64,000 nt of DNA from Salinimicrobium sp963709775 (GTDB lineage: Bacteria; Bacteroidota; Bacteroidia; Flavobacteriales; Flavobacteriaceae), in the NCBI GenBank assembly GCA_963709775.1, contig CAVPXS010000001.1, forward strand, positions 248,001 through 312,000, given 5' to 3'. This document shows positions 53,444 to 62,817 of this stretch, piece after piece. A program made the translations under genes and the position numbers. Under the pieces are notes generated by a model that was not told the origin of the DNA, ran no database searches, and was given only the letters and a program-made list of their open reading frames with translations. How positions within the stretch are numbered: position 1 is the stretch's first letter; every line of letters begins with the position of its first letter.

Positions 53444-53473
53444 CTTTGAATTCGTACTTCGTAATTCTAACCT

Positions 53474-53710
53474 CTAATTTTCATTCTTCCGGTTAATGAA
53501 GAGGTAATAGATGTTGATAAGAATAATAGCACCGTTTGTTATCGTGATTGGCAAGGAACCAAGAAGAATTCCGTAGACGACAAATAAACCGCAGCCAAGA
53601 CTGTTGATGTATCTTAAGGTGGTAATGTTTCTCATTAAAAAAGACAACAGCAAAAAGAAAGATGCCAGGTATCCAATCCATTCTATGTAAGATATTCCAA
53701 GTATTTCCAT
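53474..53710 (-). CDS. Small YgjV/SemiSWEET-like membrane protein
   Basis: A 78-residue protein with three transmembrane helices: EWIGYLASFFLLLSF, LGCGLFVVYGILLG, ANGAIILINIYYL-type (NGAIILINIYYLFI). The layout fits the half-transporter fold of SemiSWEET/YgjV (Imp-YgjV) proteins, which move sugars as dimers. Substrate is unknown. Confidence 0.7.
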   Translation of the reverse strand: MEILGISYIEWIGYLASFFLLLSFLMRNITTLRYINSLGCGLFVVYGILLGSLPITITNGAIILINIYYLFINRKNEN

Positions 53711-53794
53711 TTTAATTTCAGGAGTTAAAATTTATAGATTCAAGATCGGGAAGGTCGCTTTAACTGATTCCCGGGTTATTAAAAGAATAAAAAA

Positions 53795-53831
53795 TAAGAG
53801 CCGCCAAAATTACGAATTTTGGCGGCTCTTA
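53795..53831 (-). terminator. typA terminator
   Basis: A 17-bp perfect stem TAAGAGCCGCCAAAATT and complement with loop ACG, 17 bases after the typA stop. Confidence 0.92.
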
Positions 53832-53848
53832 ATATAAATCTCGCCTAA

Positions 53849-55648
53849 TTAAAGGGTCTTATTTCTCTTTCTGTCGTTTTCTGTAAGATAGATCTTTCTT
53901 AGACGAATGTGTTTTGGCGTAACCTCAACATATTCATCTTTTTGAATATATTCCAGTGCCTCTTCAAGAGAGAACTTAATAGCCGGAACTATCTTCGCTT
54001 TATCATCTGCCCCCGAAGAACGTACGTTTGAAAGCTTTTTGGTTTTTGTGATATTCACCACCATATCATCCTGGCGCGAGTTCTCTCCAATTACCTGACC
54101 TTCATAAATATCCTCTCCCGGATCAACAAAGAACTTTCCACGATCCTGAAGTTTATCTATAGAGTAAGGAATAGCTTTTCCTTTTTCCATGGATACCAAA
54201 GAACCATTTTGACGCTCCGGGATTCCTCCTTTAAGCGGCTGATATTCCTTATAACGGTGTGCCATAATAGCTTCTCCCGCAGTTGCAGTAAGCAGTTGAT
54301 TACGTAATCCAATGATACCACGTGAAGGGATCTGGAACTGGATGGTCATCCTGTCTCCTTTTCCTTCCATGCTCAACATCTCACCTTTTCTCATGGTCAC
54401 CATCTCCACTGCTTTTCCTGAAACATCTTCAGGAAGGTCAATGGTCAATTCTTCAACAGGCTCACATTTCACTCCGTCAATCTCCTTGATGATCACCTGT
54501 GGCTGACCAATTTGAAGCTCATAGCCTTCACGACGCATGGTTTCAATTAATACAGATAAGTGAAGTACACCACGACCAAACACCATAAATTTATCGGCAC
54601 TGTCGGTTTCCTCAACTCTAAGGGCAAGGTTTTTCTCCAGCTCCTTCATCAGGCGCTCCTTAATGTGCCTTGAGGTAACGAATTTTCCGTCTTTTCCAAA
54701 GAAAGGCGAATCGTTGATGGTGAACAACATGCTCATTGTTGGCTCATCAATAGCGATTGTTTTAAGACCTTCAGGATTTTCAATATCGGCAACAGTATCC
54801 CCAATTTCGAAACCTTCCAATCCAACAATAGCACAAATATCTCCCGCCTGTACTTCTTCTATCTTTCTACGGCCAAGACCTTCGAAAGTATGTAATTCTT
54901 TAATTTTAGTTTTCTTGATGCTGCCATCTCTCTTCACAAGCGCAACCTGCATTCCTTCTCTCAAGGTACCACGTTGAAGACGACCAATTGCGATCCTTCC
55001 GGTAAAAGAAGAAAAGTCAAGAGAGGTGATCAACATTTGTGGAGATCCTTCTTCAGTTTTTGGTGAAGGAATATGCTCAATAACCATATCAAGCAAAGGC
55101 TCAATATTTTTAGTCTCATTTCTCCAGTCATCACTCATCCAGTTATTCTTGGCCGAACCGTAAACTGAAGGAAAATCAAGCTGCCATTCTTCTGCACCCA
55201 ATTCAAACATCAAGTCGAAAACTTTCTCATGCACTTCCTCGGGAGTACAGTTCTCTTTATCAACTTTATTAATTACCACACAAGGTTTCAATCCAAGGTC
55301 AATAGCTTTTTGAAGTACAAAACGCGTTTGCGGCATTGGACCTTCAAAAGCATCTACCAAAAGCAGTACGCCATCGGCCATGTTCAACACCCTTTCAACT
55401 TCTCCTCCAAAGTCGGCGTGACCTGGGGTATCGATGATGTTGATCTTCGTTCCTTTATAAACTACGGAAACATTTTTAGAGGTAATGGTAATTCCACGCT
55501 CCCTTTCAAGATCATTGTTGTCAAGGATAAGATCCCCGGTATTTTCGTTTTCCCTGAATAGCTGACAATGGTACATAATCTTATCTACCAGAGTAGTCTT
55601 TCCGTGGTCAACGTGTGCGATAATCGCGATATTCTTAATAGCTGTCAT
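53849..55648 (-). CDS. typA: Ribosome-associated GTPase TypA/BipA
   Basis: A 599-residue translational GTPase. G1 is AHVDHGKTT, G2 is ERGITITSK, G3 is DTPGHADFG, G4 is NKVDKEN. EF-G-like domains II, III and V and the BipA-specific C-terminal domain are present. It acts in 50S assembly and stress adaptation. The promoter box TACCTTTG lies 26 bases upstream. Confidence 0.97.
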   Translation of the reverse strand: MTAIKNIAIIAHVDHGKTTLVDKIMYHCQLFRENENTGDLILDNNDLERERGITITSKNVSVVYKGTKINIIDTPGHADFGGEVERVLNMADGVLLLVDAFEGPMPQTRFVLQKAIDLGLKPCVVINKVDKENCTPEEVHEKVFDLMFELGAEEWQLDFPSVYGSAKNNWMSDDWRNETKNIEPLLDMVIEHIPSPKTEEGSPQMLITSLDFSSFTGRIAIGRLQRGTLREGMQVALVKRDGSIKKTKIKELHTFEGLGRRKIEEVQAGDICAIVGLEGFEIGDTVADIENPEGLKTIAIDEPTMSMLFTINDSPFFGKDGKFVTSRHIKERLMKELEKNLALRVEETDSADKFMVFGRGVLHLSVLIETMRREGYELQIGQPQVIIKEIDGVKCEPVEELTIDLPEDVSGKAVEMVTMRKGEMLSMEGKGDRMTIQFQIPSRGIIGLRNQLLTATAGEAIMAHRYKEYQPLKGGIPERQNGSLVSMEKGKAIPYSIDKLQDRGKFFVDPGEDIYEGQVIGENSRQDDMVVNITKTKKLSNVRSSGADDKAKIVPAIKFSLEEALEYIQKDEYVEVTPKHIRLRKIYLTENDRKRNKTL

Positions 55649-55953
55649 ATAAACGCCTGATTTTTAAAGGCTGCAAAGGTACGTTTATTTTTTCCATAAA
55701 AAACACTGCGTAAGAGAATAAAATATTTATTTGTATTTATTGTAATAATTTGATTAACAGCATCTTGAAAACTTAGTGCTATTCATAGGTTCTTCGGAAA
55801 GAAATAGAATTGAAAAAATATTTTGTCAACTTCTGGAGAGGCTGAGCATTATCATATTTTAGGAGTCTTAAATTCCTTTTGACCTTAAAATTCCGTAACT
55901 TTAAGACATTCAATTTCAGAATATTGAACGGTAATCACTTGAATTTATCGGCT
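55649..55953. other. 305-base divergent intergenic region
   Basis: This region holds the typA promoter at its left end and otherwise AT-rich sequence with no coding potential I can support. No clear TAnnTTTG box precedes the NTF2-like gene. Confidence 0.5.
55674..55681 (-). promoter_or_regulatory. Promoter -7 box of typA
   Basis: TACCTTTG followed by CAGCC on the minus strand, giving a leader of about 22 bases. Confidence 0.55.
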
Positions 55954-56541
55954 ATGAAAAGGAGAAACATACTTACCAGGAATTTACTATTTATACTTCT
56001 ATGTTGCCTTACAGGTGTATTGGGAATACAACCGGCTATGGCGCAGGTAGACGGGGAGGTAAGCCTTGATTTTCCCGCTGAAGATAAATTACTGGAAGTT
56101 GCACATGAAACAGTTAAGGCTTACGAAATGGGAAACTGGGAAGCACTTAGAAGAAATGCTACTAAAGATGCCCGATTTTATAATCTCGGCAGTTATGACA
56201 GCTTAAATCTGGACCAAACCATAGAGTATTGGACCGAGGGTCGAAAGATCGCCAGTCCGGTTCTTTCTGAAGACGGGGTATGGCTTGCAGTAGCCGTTCC
56301 TCAAGGCCCCCGGGAAGGAAATTGGATCCTACACTGGGGATCAAATACTTTGAGCTATCCTACAGGTGAAACCATAACCTTTCCCTATCACGTCGCCATC
56401 AAATTTCGTGATGAAAGTGTGAGCCAGATACATTTTTACTATGACAATAACAGGATCATAAGAGCTTTAGGCTATGAAATCCATCCTCCTTTTAAGGAGG
56501 AAAAGAATAATTTCCTCGAAGGTTATGATGGTAAACAGTAG
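55954..56541 (+). CDS. Secreted NTF2/SnoaL-like protein
   Basis: A 195-residue protein with a signal peptide (MKRRNILTRNLLFILLCC ... PAMAQ, about 1-33). An NTF2-like cone fold follows: LEVAHETVKAYEMGNWEALR helix, DARFYNLGSYDSL, FPYHVAIKFRD and FYYDNNRIIRAL strands. I chose the ATG at 55954; the longer frame from 55879 would bury the signal peptide. SnoaL-like proteins are small-molecule binders or enzymes. The function is unknown. Confidence 0.75.
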   Translation: MKRRNILTRNLLFILLCCLTGVLGIQPAMAQVDGEVSLDFPAEDKLLEVAHETVKAYEMGNWEALRRNATKDARFYNLGSYDSLNLDQTIEYWTEGRKIASPVLSEDGVWLAVAVPQGPREGNWILHWGSNTLSYPTGETITFPYHVAIKFRDESVSQIHFYYDNNRIIRALGYEIHPPFKEEKNNFLEGYDGKQ

Positions 56542-56578
56542 GAATGATTGATTTCAATATTAAAAACTTCAAAAAAGG

Positions 56579-56586
56579 TATCTTTG
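56579..56586 (+). promoter_or_regulatory. Promoter -7 box of kdsA
   Basis: TATCTTTG followed by CAGT, 16 bases before the ATG, giving a leader of about 12 bases. Confidence 0.55.
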
Positions 56587-56601
56587 CAGTAAATTTATTT
56601 T

Positions 56602-57421
56602 ATGCAACTCAACAAGATACCACAGATAAAGCACACCGATTCGAACAATTTCTTTTTGCTGGCCGGCCCCTGTGCCATTGAAGGCGAAGAGATGGCATTA
56701 AGAATTGCCGAAACAATTTTGAAGATTACCGATAAGCTACAGATCCCTTTTATCTTTAAAGGATCGTTTAAAAAAGCAAACCGAAGCAGGGTTGACAGCT
56801 TCACGGGAATTGGAGATGAAAAGGCTTTAAAAATTCTTCGAAAGGTTTCTGAAACTTTCCACATCCCTACGGTAACCGATATTCACGAGCGAGAAGATGC
56901 CACCCTGGCAGCAGAATATGTGGATGTACTACAAATTCCTGCATTTTTAGTGCGGCAAACAGACCTTGTGGTCGCAGCCGCCGAAACCGGAAAAGTAGTC
57001 AACCTGAAAAAAGGTCAATTCATGAGTCCCGAGAGCATGAAACATGCCGTGACCAAAGTAACCGACAGCAATAATGAGCAGGTAATGGTGACCGACCGTG
57101 GGAACCATGTTTGGTTATCACGATATGATAGTCGACTTCCGCGGAATTCCAACCATGCGTGAATTTGCACCTACAGTCCTGGATGTTACCCATTCCCTGC
57201 AACAGCCTAACCAAAGCAGCGGAGTCACCGGAGGAAGACCAGATATGATCGAAACCATCGCCCGTGCCGGAATCGCAACAGGAGCCGATGGATTATTCAT
57301 TGAAACTCACTTCGATCCCGCAAATGCGAAAAGTGACGGCGCAAACATGTTGGACATACAATATTTGGAGAAATTGCTGAGCAACCTAACTGCGATTAGG
57401 AAGACAATAAATTCGTTTTAA
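56602..57421 (+). CDS. kdsA: 3-deoxy-8-phosphooctulonate synthase (one-base insertion in the sequence)
   Basis: Repaired, a 272-residue enzyme that joins phosphoenolpyruvate and arabinose 5-phosphate to make Kdo8P for lipopolysaccharide. Motifs: LLAGPCAIE (about 19-27), FKGSFKKANRSR, TDIHE, QIPAFLVRQ, and VTDRGTMFGYHDMIVDFRG after repair. The extra base is in GGGAA at 57100-57104. Without it the two frames join at the conserved DRG-TMFGY. It is normally essential in Gram-negative bacteria with Kdo, so a sequence error is likely. Confidence 0.94.
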
Positions 57422-57433
57422 TGTAATAGCTCG

Positions 57434-57455
57434 GCACGGATTGCAAATCCGCGCC
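57434..57455. repeat. Short palindromic repeat GCACGGATTGCAAATCCGCGC
   Basis: An imperfect palindrome centred on GGATTGCAAATCC. I recall similar strings scattered between genes in many Bacteroidota genomes. It has no coding role here. Confidence 0.45.
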
Positions 57456-57468
57456 AACTTATATATAT

Positions 57469-57512
57469 AAATAGACCTCACAGATTTCAAAAATCTGTGA
57501 GGTCTATTTATT
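57469..57512. terminator. kdsA terminator
   Basis: A 19-bp perfect stem AAATAGACCTCACAGATTT and complement with loop CAA, followed by T-rich sequence. Confidence 0.88.
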
Positions 57513-57565
57513 TTAAGGTACTTCAAACCCTCTAACAGCCAACACAGAACGCAGCCAGAAAATGT

Positions 57566-57600
57566 AAAAAACCCCACTTCTTTACGGAAGCGGGGTTTTC
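57566..57600 (-). terminator. nrdJ terminator
   Basis: The stem AAAACCCC...ACTTC / GAAG...GGGGTTTT lies 23 bases after the nrdJ stop and gives T-runs on either strand. Confidence 0.85.
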
Positions 57601-57622
57601 TGTTTATTGGGGGCAAAAAATT

Positions 57623-60181
57623 CTATCCACACTTGGAGTAACCACAGCTCTTGCAAACCAGGCATCCTTCAGAAAAGATTATTCCTTCGGGATCACCACA
57701 TTCCCCACAGGTTTTGTCGGCTGCAGGCGTACCATCGGGCACGAACTGCTTAAGGGCACGTACAACACCGGCTTTCCAGGTATTTATACTTTCGTCAAGC
57801 AGGTTCAGGTTGTTAATAAGATCAACTACGTAAGGTATCGGCATTCCGTGACGAAGCACTCCTGAGATCAATTTGGCGTAGTTCCAGTATTCTTCGTTAA
57901 AGGATCTTGACAGACCTTCGATAGTTACTTTATATCCATGTTTGTCACAGAACTGGAAGTCATATCTGGACTTTCCATCCTCATCACGATTTTTGATAAC
58001 ATATCCTTTCTCAACCCATGTTGGAAGATTGAAAACATCTTCCATTTTTCCGGTGAAGATCTCGTAAGGACGGTCATTCAGAATACCTACTACCGCAAGC
58101 CATTTCTCCTTTTCGTTGTTGAAACGGATAATTTTTGACTCCAGTTTCTTCGGACGTTTTGGCGCATAAGTTTCTGCAAATACATTTTGAGCTGCTTCTG
58201 CACTCTTGTCCTTCTTATCATCTGAAGAGACAAGAATTCCGCTACGCGAACCATCGCGGTAAACAGTAATACCTTTTAGACCTTGTTTCCACGACTCAAT
58301 GTAGATATCGCTTACCTTCTCCTGGCTCACATCTGTCGCCAGGTTAATAGTTGAACTAATAGAGTGCGTGGTATATTTTTGAACAAGCGCCTGCATCTCT
58401 ACACGCTTTTGCCAATTAATTTCTGAAGCGGTTGCTCCTGCATAAGGACTTTGCTCAATAGCATCTTTCCCAGAAGCTGCCATCCATGTCTTCACTTTAG
58501 GATGATATACAGTAAATTCTTCAAAAGCATCTCCTGTATCATCAACAAAGGCTACTTTGGCATTTGCTCCGGAAGCGTTTACTTTTCTTCTTCTTTTATA
58601 AGACAACATGAATACCGGCTCAATTCCCGAAGAGGTTTGGGCAAGCATACTTAAACTTCCTGTTGGAGCAACAGTACTAATAGAGATATTCCTTCTTCCA
58701 TGCTGCATCATACGGCTGTAAAGATCGGGGAACTCTCTCTTCATCATTTGAACAAAATCTGACTGCTCTTCGATAGCCGGATCGAAAACCTTAAATGGTT
58801 CCCGGGTGATCGCCATATCAATACTACTGTCGAATTCTCCTTTAAGTTTTGTCTGCATGATCTTATCCACCACTTCAAGAGCTTCATCTGTATCGAATTT
58901 CACTCCAAGGGCAGCAACAGCATCGGCAAGGGCAGTAAAGCCAAGGCCGGTACGTCTTCCTGTTTTACCATTTTCTGCAAGTAATTTCCAGGTGTCGATC
59001 TCATTTTTCTTGATGAAATCGGGCTCCTCATCCTTATCTATTTTGGCAAGGATCTTTTCTACAGCTTCAAGTTCAAGATCTACAAGATCATCCATCAACC
59101 GCTGAGTTTCATAAATTACCTTATAGAATTTATCGTGGTTGAAAGAGGCATTCTCTGTAAATGGATTATCAACAAAATTATACAGGTTTACTGCAATTAG
59201 ACGGCATGAGTCCCCTCCCTGCATAGCAATTTCTGAACAAGGGTTGGTGGAACTGTTCTTGAAGCCGGGGTAAAAAGATGATGTTGAATAGGTATGTTGT
59301 TTATCCCAGAAAATTAGACCGGGCTCTGCTGTATTGTGTGCACATTGAATAATGGTATCCCATAATTCTTTGGCACGAACTACTTTCGTGTACTTTGGAT
59401 TTGGGCTGTCGATTGGCCAGCGTAAAGTAAAATCGGCATCCTCGGTAACGGCTTGCATGAACTCATCTGTTAGACGCAAAGAGATGTTCGCCCCGGTTAC
59501 CTTTTTAAGGTCCTGTTTTATAGTAATAAAATCCTCAACATCGGGATGAGAAATATCAATGGTAAGCATTAATGCTCCTCTTCGACCATTTTGAGCGACT
59601 TCCCTTGTGGTGTTGGAAAAACGTTCCATGAAAGAAACCGCTCCCGTAGTCGTTCCTGCCGAATTTGAAACCAGTGCATCTTTAGGTCGAAGCCCGGAAA
59701 GGTCCACTCCTACCCCACACCTTCTTTTAAATAATTGTACCAATTGTTGATCTGTATGAAGAATTCCGCCGTAAGAATCATAAACCGGCGGCACAACCAC
59801 ACAATTAGAAAGAGATGCTATCATTTGATCATTACCAAGGGCTGCCATGACACTACCCTGAGGAATGCTGTACTTAAAATCTTTAAAGAGTTGAAATATT
59901 CTCTCTTCACTTAAAAATTCTCTAGACTTACCGTATTCAGACAGGTTTTCTTTTCCCGCTGCACGATCGGAATATTTCGCCTCCATCCTGGCAAATTCTT
60001 TTGCCATTCGCCGGTGCATATCTTCGGGAGTTAGTTCAAGAAACTTTCCGTTTCTGTCTTTTACTGCATACTTATTTATCCATGTTGTGGCTGCGAGCTC
60101 GTCATTTTTAAAATATTTTAAACATGCTTGCAGTACTTCATCGTACGTATAAGTCTGGGTGCTAAATAATTCTTCAACCAT
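57623..60181 (-). CDS. nrdJ: Adenosylcobalamin-dependent ribonucleotide reductase (class II)
   Basis: An 852-residue enzyme that reduces ribonucleotides to deoxyribonucleotides using B12 radical chemistry, so it needs no oxygen. The active-site loop NPCSEIAMQGGDSCRL is present, with SNCVVVPPVYDSYGG near residue 130 and the glycyl-like barrel motif TAPTGSLS-type (VAPTGSLSMLAQ). The C terminus is a four-Cys zinc ribbon (CGECGDPEG...CLVCKSCGYSKCG). No N-terminal ATP cone is evident. No cobalamin riboswitch is seen upstream. Confidence 0.95.
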   Translation of the reverse strand: MVEELFSTQTYTYDEVLQACLKYFKNDELAATTWINKYAVKDRNGKFLELTPEDMHRRMAKEFARMEAKYSDRAAGKENLSEYGKSREFLSEERIFQLFKDFKYSIPQGSVMAALGNDQMIASLSNCVVVPPVYDSYGGILHTDQQLVQLFKRRCGVGVDLSGLRPKDALVSNSAGTTTGAVSFMERFSNTTREVAQNGRRGALMLTIDISHPDVEDFITIKQDLKKVTGANISLRLTDEFMQAVTEDADFTLRWPIDSPNPKYTKVVRAKELWDTIIQCAHNTAEPGLIFWDKQHTYSTSSFYPGFKNSSTNPCSEIAMQGGDSCRLIAVNLYNFVDNPFTENASFNHDKFYKVIYETQRLMDDLVDLELEAVEKILAKIDKDEEPDFIKKNEIDTWKLLAENGKTGRRTGLGFTALADAVAALGVKFDTDEALEVVDKIMQTKLKGEFDSSIDMAITREPFKVFDPAIEEQSDFVQMMKREFPDLYSRMMQHGRRNISISTVAPTGSLSMLAQTSSGIEPVFMLSYKRRRKVNASGANAKVAFVDDTGDAFEEFTVYHPKVKTWMAASGKDAIEQSPYAGATASEINWQKRVEMQALVQKYTTHSISSTINLATDVSQEKVSDIYIESWKQGLKGITVYRDGSRSGILVSSDDKKDKSAEAAQNVFAETYAPKRPKKLESKIIRFNNEKEKWLAVVGILNDRPYEIFTGKMEDVFNLPTWVEKGYVIKNRDEDGKSRYDFQFCDKHGYKVTIEGLSRSFNEEYWNYAKLISGVLRHGMPIPYVVDLINNLNLLDESINTWKAGVVRALKQFVPDGTPAADKTCGECGDPEGIIFSEGCLVCKSCGYSKCG

Positions 60182-60489
60182 GGCATTTGTTTTTGTTTTA
60201 ACTTGAAAGAGGGATAAAGTTATTTTAATTCTTGAGTTTTCAATTAGGAGGTTTAGCTTTCTTATTAACTAAACACTGTTGAAAAAAATTTCAACTTTTT
60301 TTCTGAAAAATGGCATTTGCTTTCAGCCCTTGCTACTCCTAATTTTTCTGAATTTTCTTCTTCACTTTTTGTACCAAATAAATATTAACAACATCCCAAA
60401 TATTTTTTTAAACTCTTGTTAAGTGACTGTGGCATAAGTGCTTTTTATTCTAACTTCCAATACTAACTTTCTTAAAAAACCAATAAATT
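60182..60489. other. 308-base divergent intergenic region nrdJ / mechanosensitive channel
   Basis: An AT-rich region that must hold both promoters. I see no TAnnTTTG box with good spacing, no cobalamin-riboswitch core and no clear NrdR boxes. The only structure is the palindrome at 60278-60295. Confidence 0.5.
60278..60295. promoter_or_regulatory. GTTGAAA-AAAA-TTTCAAC palindrome upstream of nrdJ
   Basis: A perfect 7-bp inverted repeat with a 4-base centre, followed by T-rich sequence on the plus strand. It may be an operator or a weak terminator. It lies about 100 bases upstream of the nrdJ start. Confidence 0.35.
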
Positions 60490-61929
60490 ATGGAAACGCA
60501 ACTGGAAAACATTGGTAATAGAATTGCCAATTTCTTACCCGAATTGCTGGGCGCCTTACTTGTCATCTTAATAGGCTGGCTCATTGCTAAAGGGATCAAA
60601 ACATTAGTGGTAAAACTCCTTCGGAAGACCACCTGGGATGAACGCCTTTTTGGGAGGGATAATATCGAGGACACCAATGTCTTTGTAGGTAATATCTTTT
60701 ATTACCTTATTATGATCATCGTCCTGTTGATCGCCCTGGAAGTTCTTGGAATTAGTGAAGTGCTCACACCCCTTGAAAATATGCTCAATGAGTTCCTCAT
60801 GTTCATTCCAAACCTTATTGGAGCACTACTCATAGGTTTTATTGGTTATGTGCTTGCAAAATTCGTCTCCAATCTTATCAACATTGGTGGCGGATTGCTG
60901 GACCGGTGGGTAGATAAAACAGGATTTAAGGATACAGATAAGCTTGTGAACATTATCCGTAAGATCGTATTCATAGTGATCTTCATTCCATTCCTTATTC
61001 AAGCCTTCAACACACTTCAACTGGATGCCATCTCAGAACCTGCAAACGATATTCTTTATGGCTTTACCGAGCTCATTGGAGAGATCGTAATTGCAGCGCT
61101 TATCCTTGTTGTTTTTGTTTGGGGAGGGAAATACCTGGCCAACTTCCTTGAAGATCTGTTCAAAAGTATGGGGCTCGATCGAACTGCTGAAAAGATCCAG
61201 ATCCACAACATGATTGGAGCGGGACAGTCCTTATCAAAACTCGTGGCAAACCTTATATATTTCTTCCTGGTTTTCTTCGGAATTATTACAGCTGTCGAGA
61301 TCCTTGGACTTTCCAGACTCACGGAAATTCTCCATCAAATCCTGGAGATCACAGGTCAGATTTTATTCGGGCTGGTAATTCTTGCCATAGGTAACTATAT
61401 CTCCCTTTTGATCTACAACACTATGACGCGGTCAAGCAAAAACCATTTTATCGCGGGCGTGGTAAGATGGGCTTCGCTTGCTTTATTCATTGCGATAGCT
61501 TTACGCACGATGGGAATCGCCAATGAAATCGTAGAGCTTGCCTTCGGATTGATCCTTGGAGCAATTGCAGTAGCAGTAGCTTTAAGTTATGGTCTTGGAG
61601 GCCGTGAGGCAGCAGGAGAACATTTTAAGGATATCATTCAGAAATTTAGAAATGAAGCAGCCAATGCTGAAGATCCTAATAAGAACAATCCTGATGTGCG
61701 AACAAAACCTTCAGGATCCTCTGGAAGTACGGGAACACAAGATTCTCCCGGCGGCTTCAGGCCCAACCCTGCAGACTCCGGAAACAAGAATAGACCGGAG
61801 ACAGGTGGAAATCGTGACGACTCTCCAATGGATAGGGAGTCCGACCCTAACCGAAGAGACAGGGGAAGGGATTCAGATAAAAATGGTCCCGCGGGAGCCG
61901 GCCCGAATGATCCTATAAATCCTACCTAG
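60490..61929 (+). CDS. Small-conductance mechanosensitive channel family protein (CmpX-like)
   Basis: A 479-residue protein with an N-terminal helix (LPELLGALLVILIGWLIAKG), then three further repeats of the conserved TM-helix unit (about 75-100, 160-190, 200-225, 265-300, 330-365) typical of MscS-related CmpX proteins. It ends in a 95-residue hydrophilic, disordered tail rich in Asn, Pro, Gly, Asp and Arg. The canonical MscS beta domain is not seen. It probably senses membrane tension. A terminator follows. Confidence 0.82.
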   Translation: METQLENIGNRIANFLPELLGALLVILIGWLIAKGIKTLVVKLLRKTTWDERLFGRDNIEDTNVFVGNIFYYLIMIIVLLIALEVLGISEVLTPLENMLNEFLMFIPNLIGALLIGFIGYVLAKFVSNLINIGGGLLDRWVDKTGFKDTDKLVNIIRKIVFIVIFIPFLIQAFNTLQLDAISEPANDILYGFTELIGEIVIAALILVVFVWGGKYLANFLEDLFKSMGLDRTAEKIQIHNMIGAGQSLSKLVANLIYFFLVFFGIITAVEILGLSRLTEILHQILEITGQILFGLVILAIGNYISLLIYNTMTRSSKNHFIAGVVRWASLALFIAIALRTMGIANEIVELAFGLILGAIAVAVALSYGLGGREAAGEHFKDIIQKFRNEAANAEDPNKNNPDVRTKPSGSSGSTGTQDSPGGFRPNPADSGNKNRPETGGNRDDSPMDRESDPNRRDRGRDSDKNGPAGAGPNDPINPT

Positions 61930-61937
61930 GAGGCAAC

Positions 61938-61969
61938 AAAAAAGCCACGCAAATGCGTGGCTTTTTTTT
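61938..61969 (+). terminator. Terminator between convergent genes
   Basis: The stem AAAAGCCACGC/GCGTGGCTTTT with loop AAAT is followed by eight T. Confidence 0.92.
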
Positions 61970-61985
61970 GTCATTAGTTGAAGCT

Positions 61986-62817
61986 TTATGGCAAATCAAG
62001 CTGTACAAGCACCGGAAGATGATCTGAAGGATACTTCAAATCTTTGGAATCGCTTAGAACTCCATACTTCCTGACATCTATTCCTCCTGAAGTAAAAATA
62101 TAATCAATGCGTCGGGTTACCGGCGAATGGAAATCATAGCCGTTAAAAGTACCTTCGGGACCAAAAACAACTTCAGCTTCATTTTTTGAGTCCTTATAAT
62201 GGGTTGTGAGAAATTCTATTTCTTCAGTTTCGGGTTCAAGATTAAAATCTCCCATTAAGATCATTGGCTTTTTCCTCCGGGTTGAGCTCATTTATCTTAC
62301 GTTTAATCAATTTCACACTTTCTGCCCTTGCTTCTACCCCGTTATGATCAAAATGGGTATTAAAAACCCAAAACTCCTTCCCGGTTTCTTTTTCTTTAAA
62401 TAATCCATAAGTACATACCCGTGGATAATCGGCATCCCAACCTCTACCCGGATTTTCCGGTGTTGAAGAAAGCCAGAAGGTCCCGTGTTTTAAGAGTTCG
62501 AATTTGTTGGTTTTAAAAAAGATGGCGCTAAATTCCCCTTTTTGATCCCCATCGTCGCGACCTTTTCCAAAATATTCATAGCCCGAAAGTTCATCCTTCA
62601 GAAATTCCAGCTGACTATGCAATGCTTCCTGAACTCCAAAAATATTCGGCTCATAAAATTTCAGTTGTCCGGCGAGATGATCCTTCCGCAGAGACCAGCT
62701 GTTCCCGCCATCCATCTCGTTAGCATACTTTATATTGTAACTCATCACGGTGAGCTGAGCTTTAGCCGGGATCATTGTAAACATTAAAACCATAAAACTT
62801 ATAATCTCTCTTTTCAT
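61986..62817 (-). CDS. Endonuclease/exonuclease/phosphatase-fold secreted protein (one-base insertion in the sequence)
   Basis: Repaired, a 276-residue EEP-fold protein with a signal peptide (ending PAKAQ, about 21). Motifs: LTVMSYNIKYAN, FGVQEAL (metal Glu), NTHFDHNG, MGDFNLEPET, RRIDYIFTS and SDHLPVLVQL (catalytic Asp-His). The extra base at 62268 splits EEK from PMILMGDFN. It may cleave phosphodiesters or phosphomonoesters in the periplasm. Its ATG overlaps the stop of the next upstream gene by four bases. Confidence 0.9.

Noticed and set aside
57386..57616. 76-codon minus-strand frame between kdsA and nrdJ
   Set aside because: It runs through two terminators and a palindromic intergenic repeat; the RICNPCR-type string comes from the repeat.
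60182..60489. Cobalamin riboswitch upstream of nrdJ
   Set aside because: GCCACAG occurs on the nrdJ sense strand, but the conserved B12-box context and the surrounding helices are not seen.
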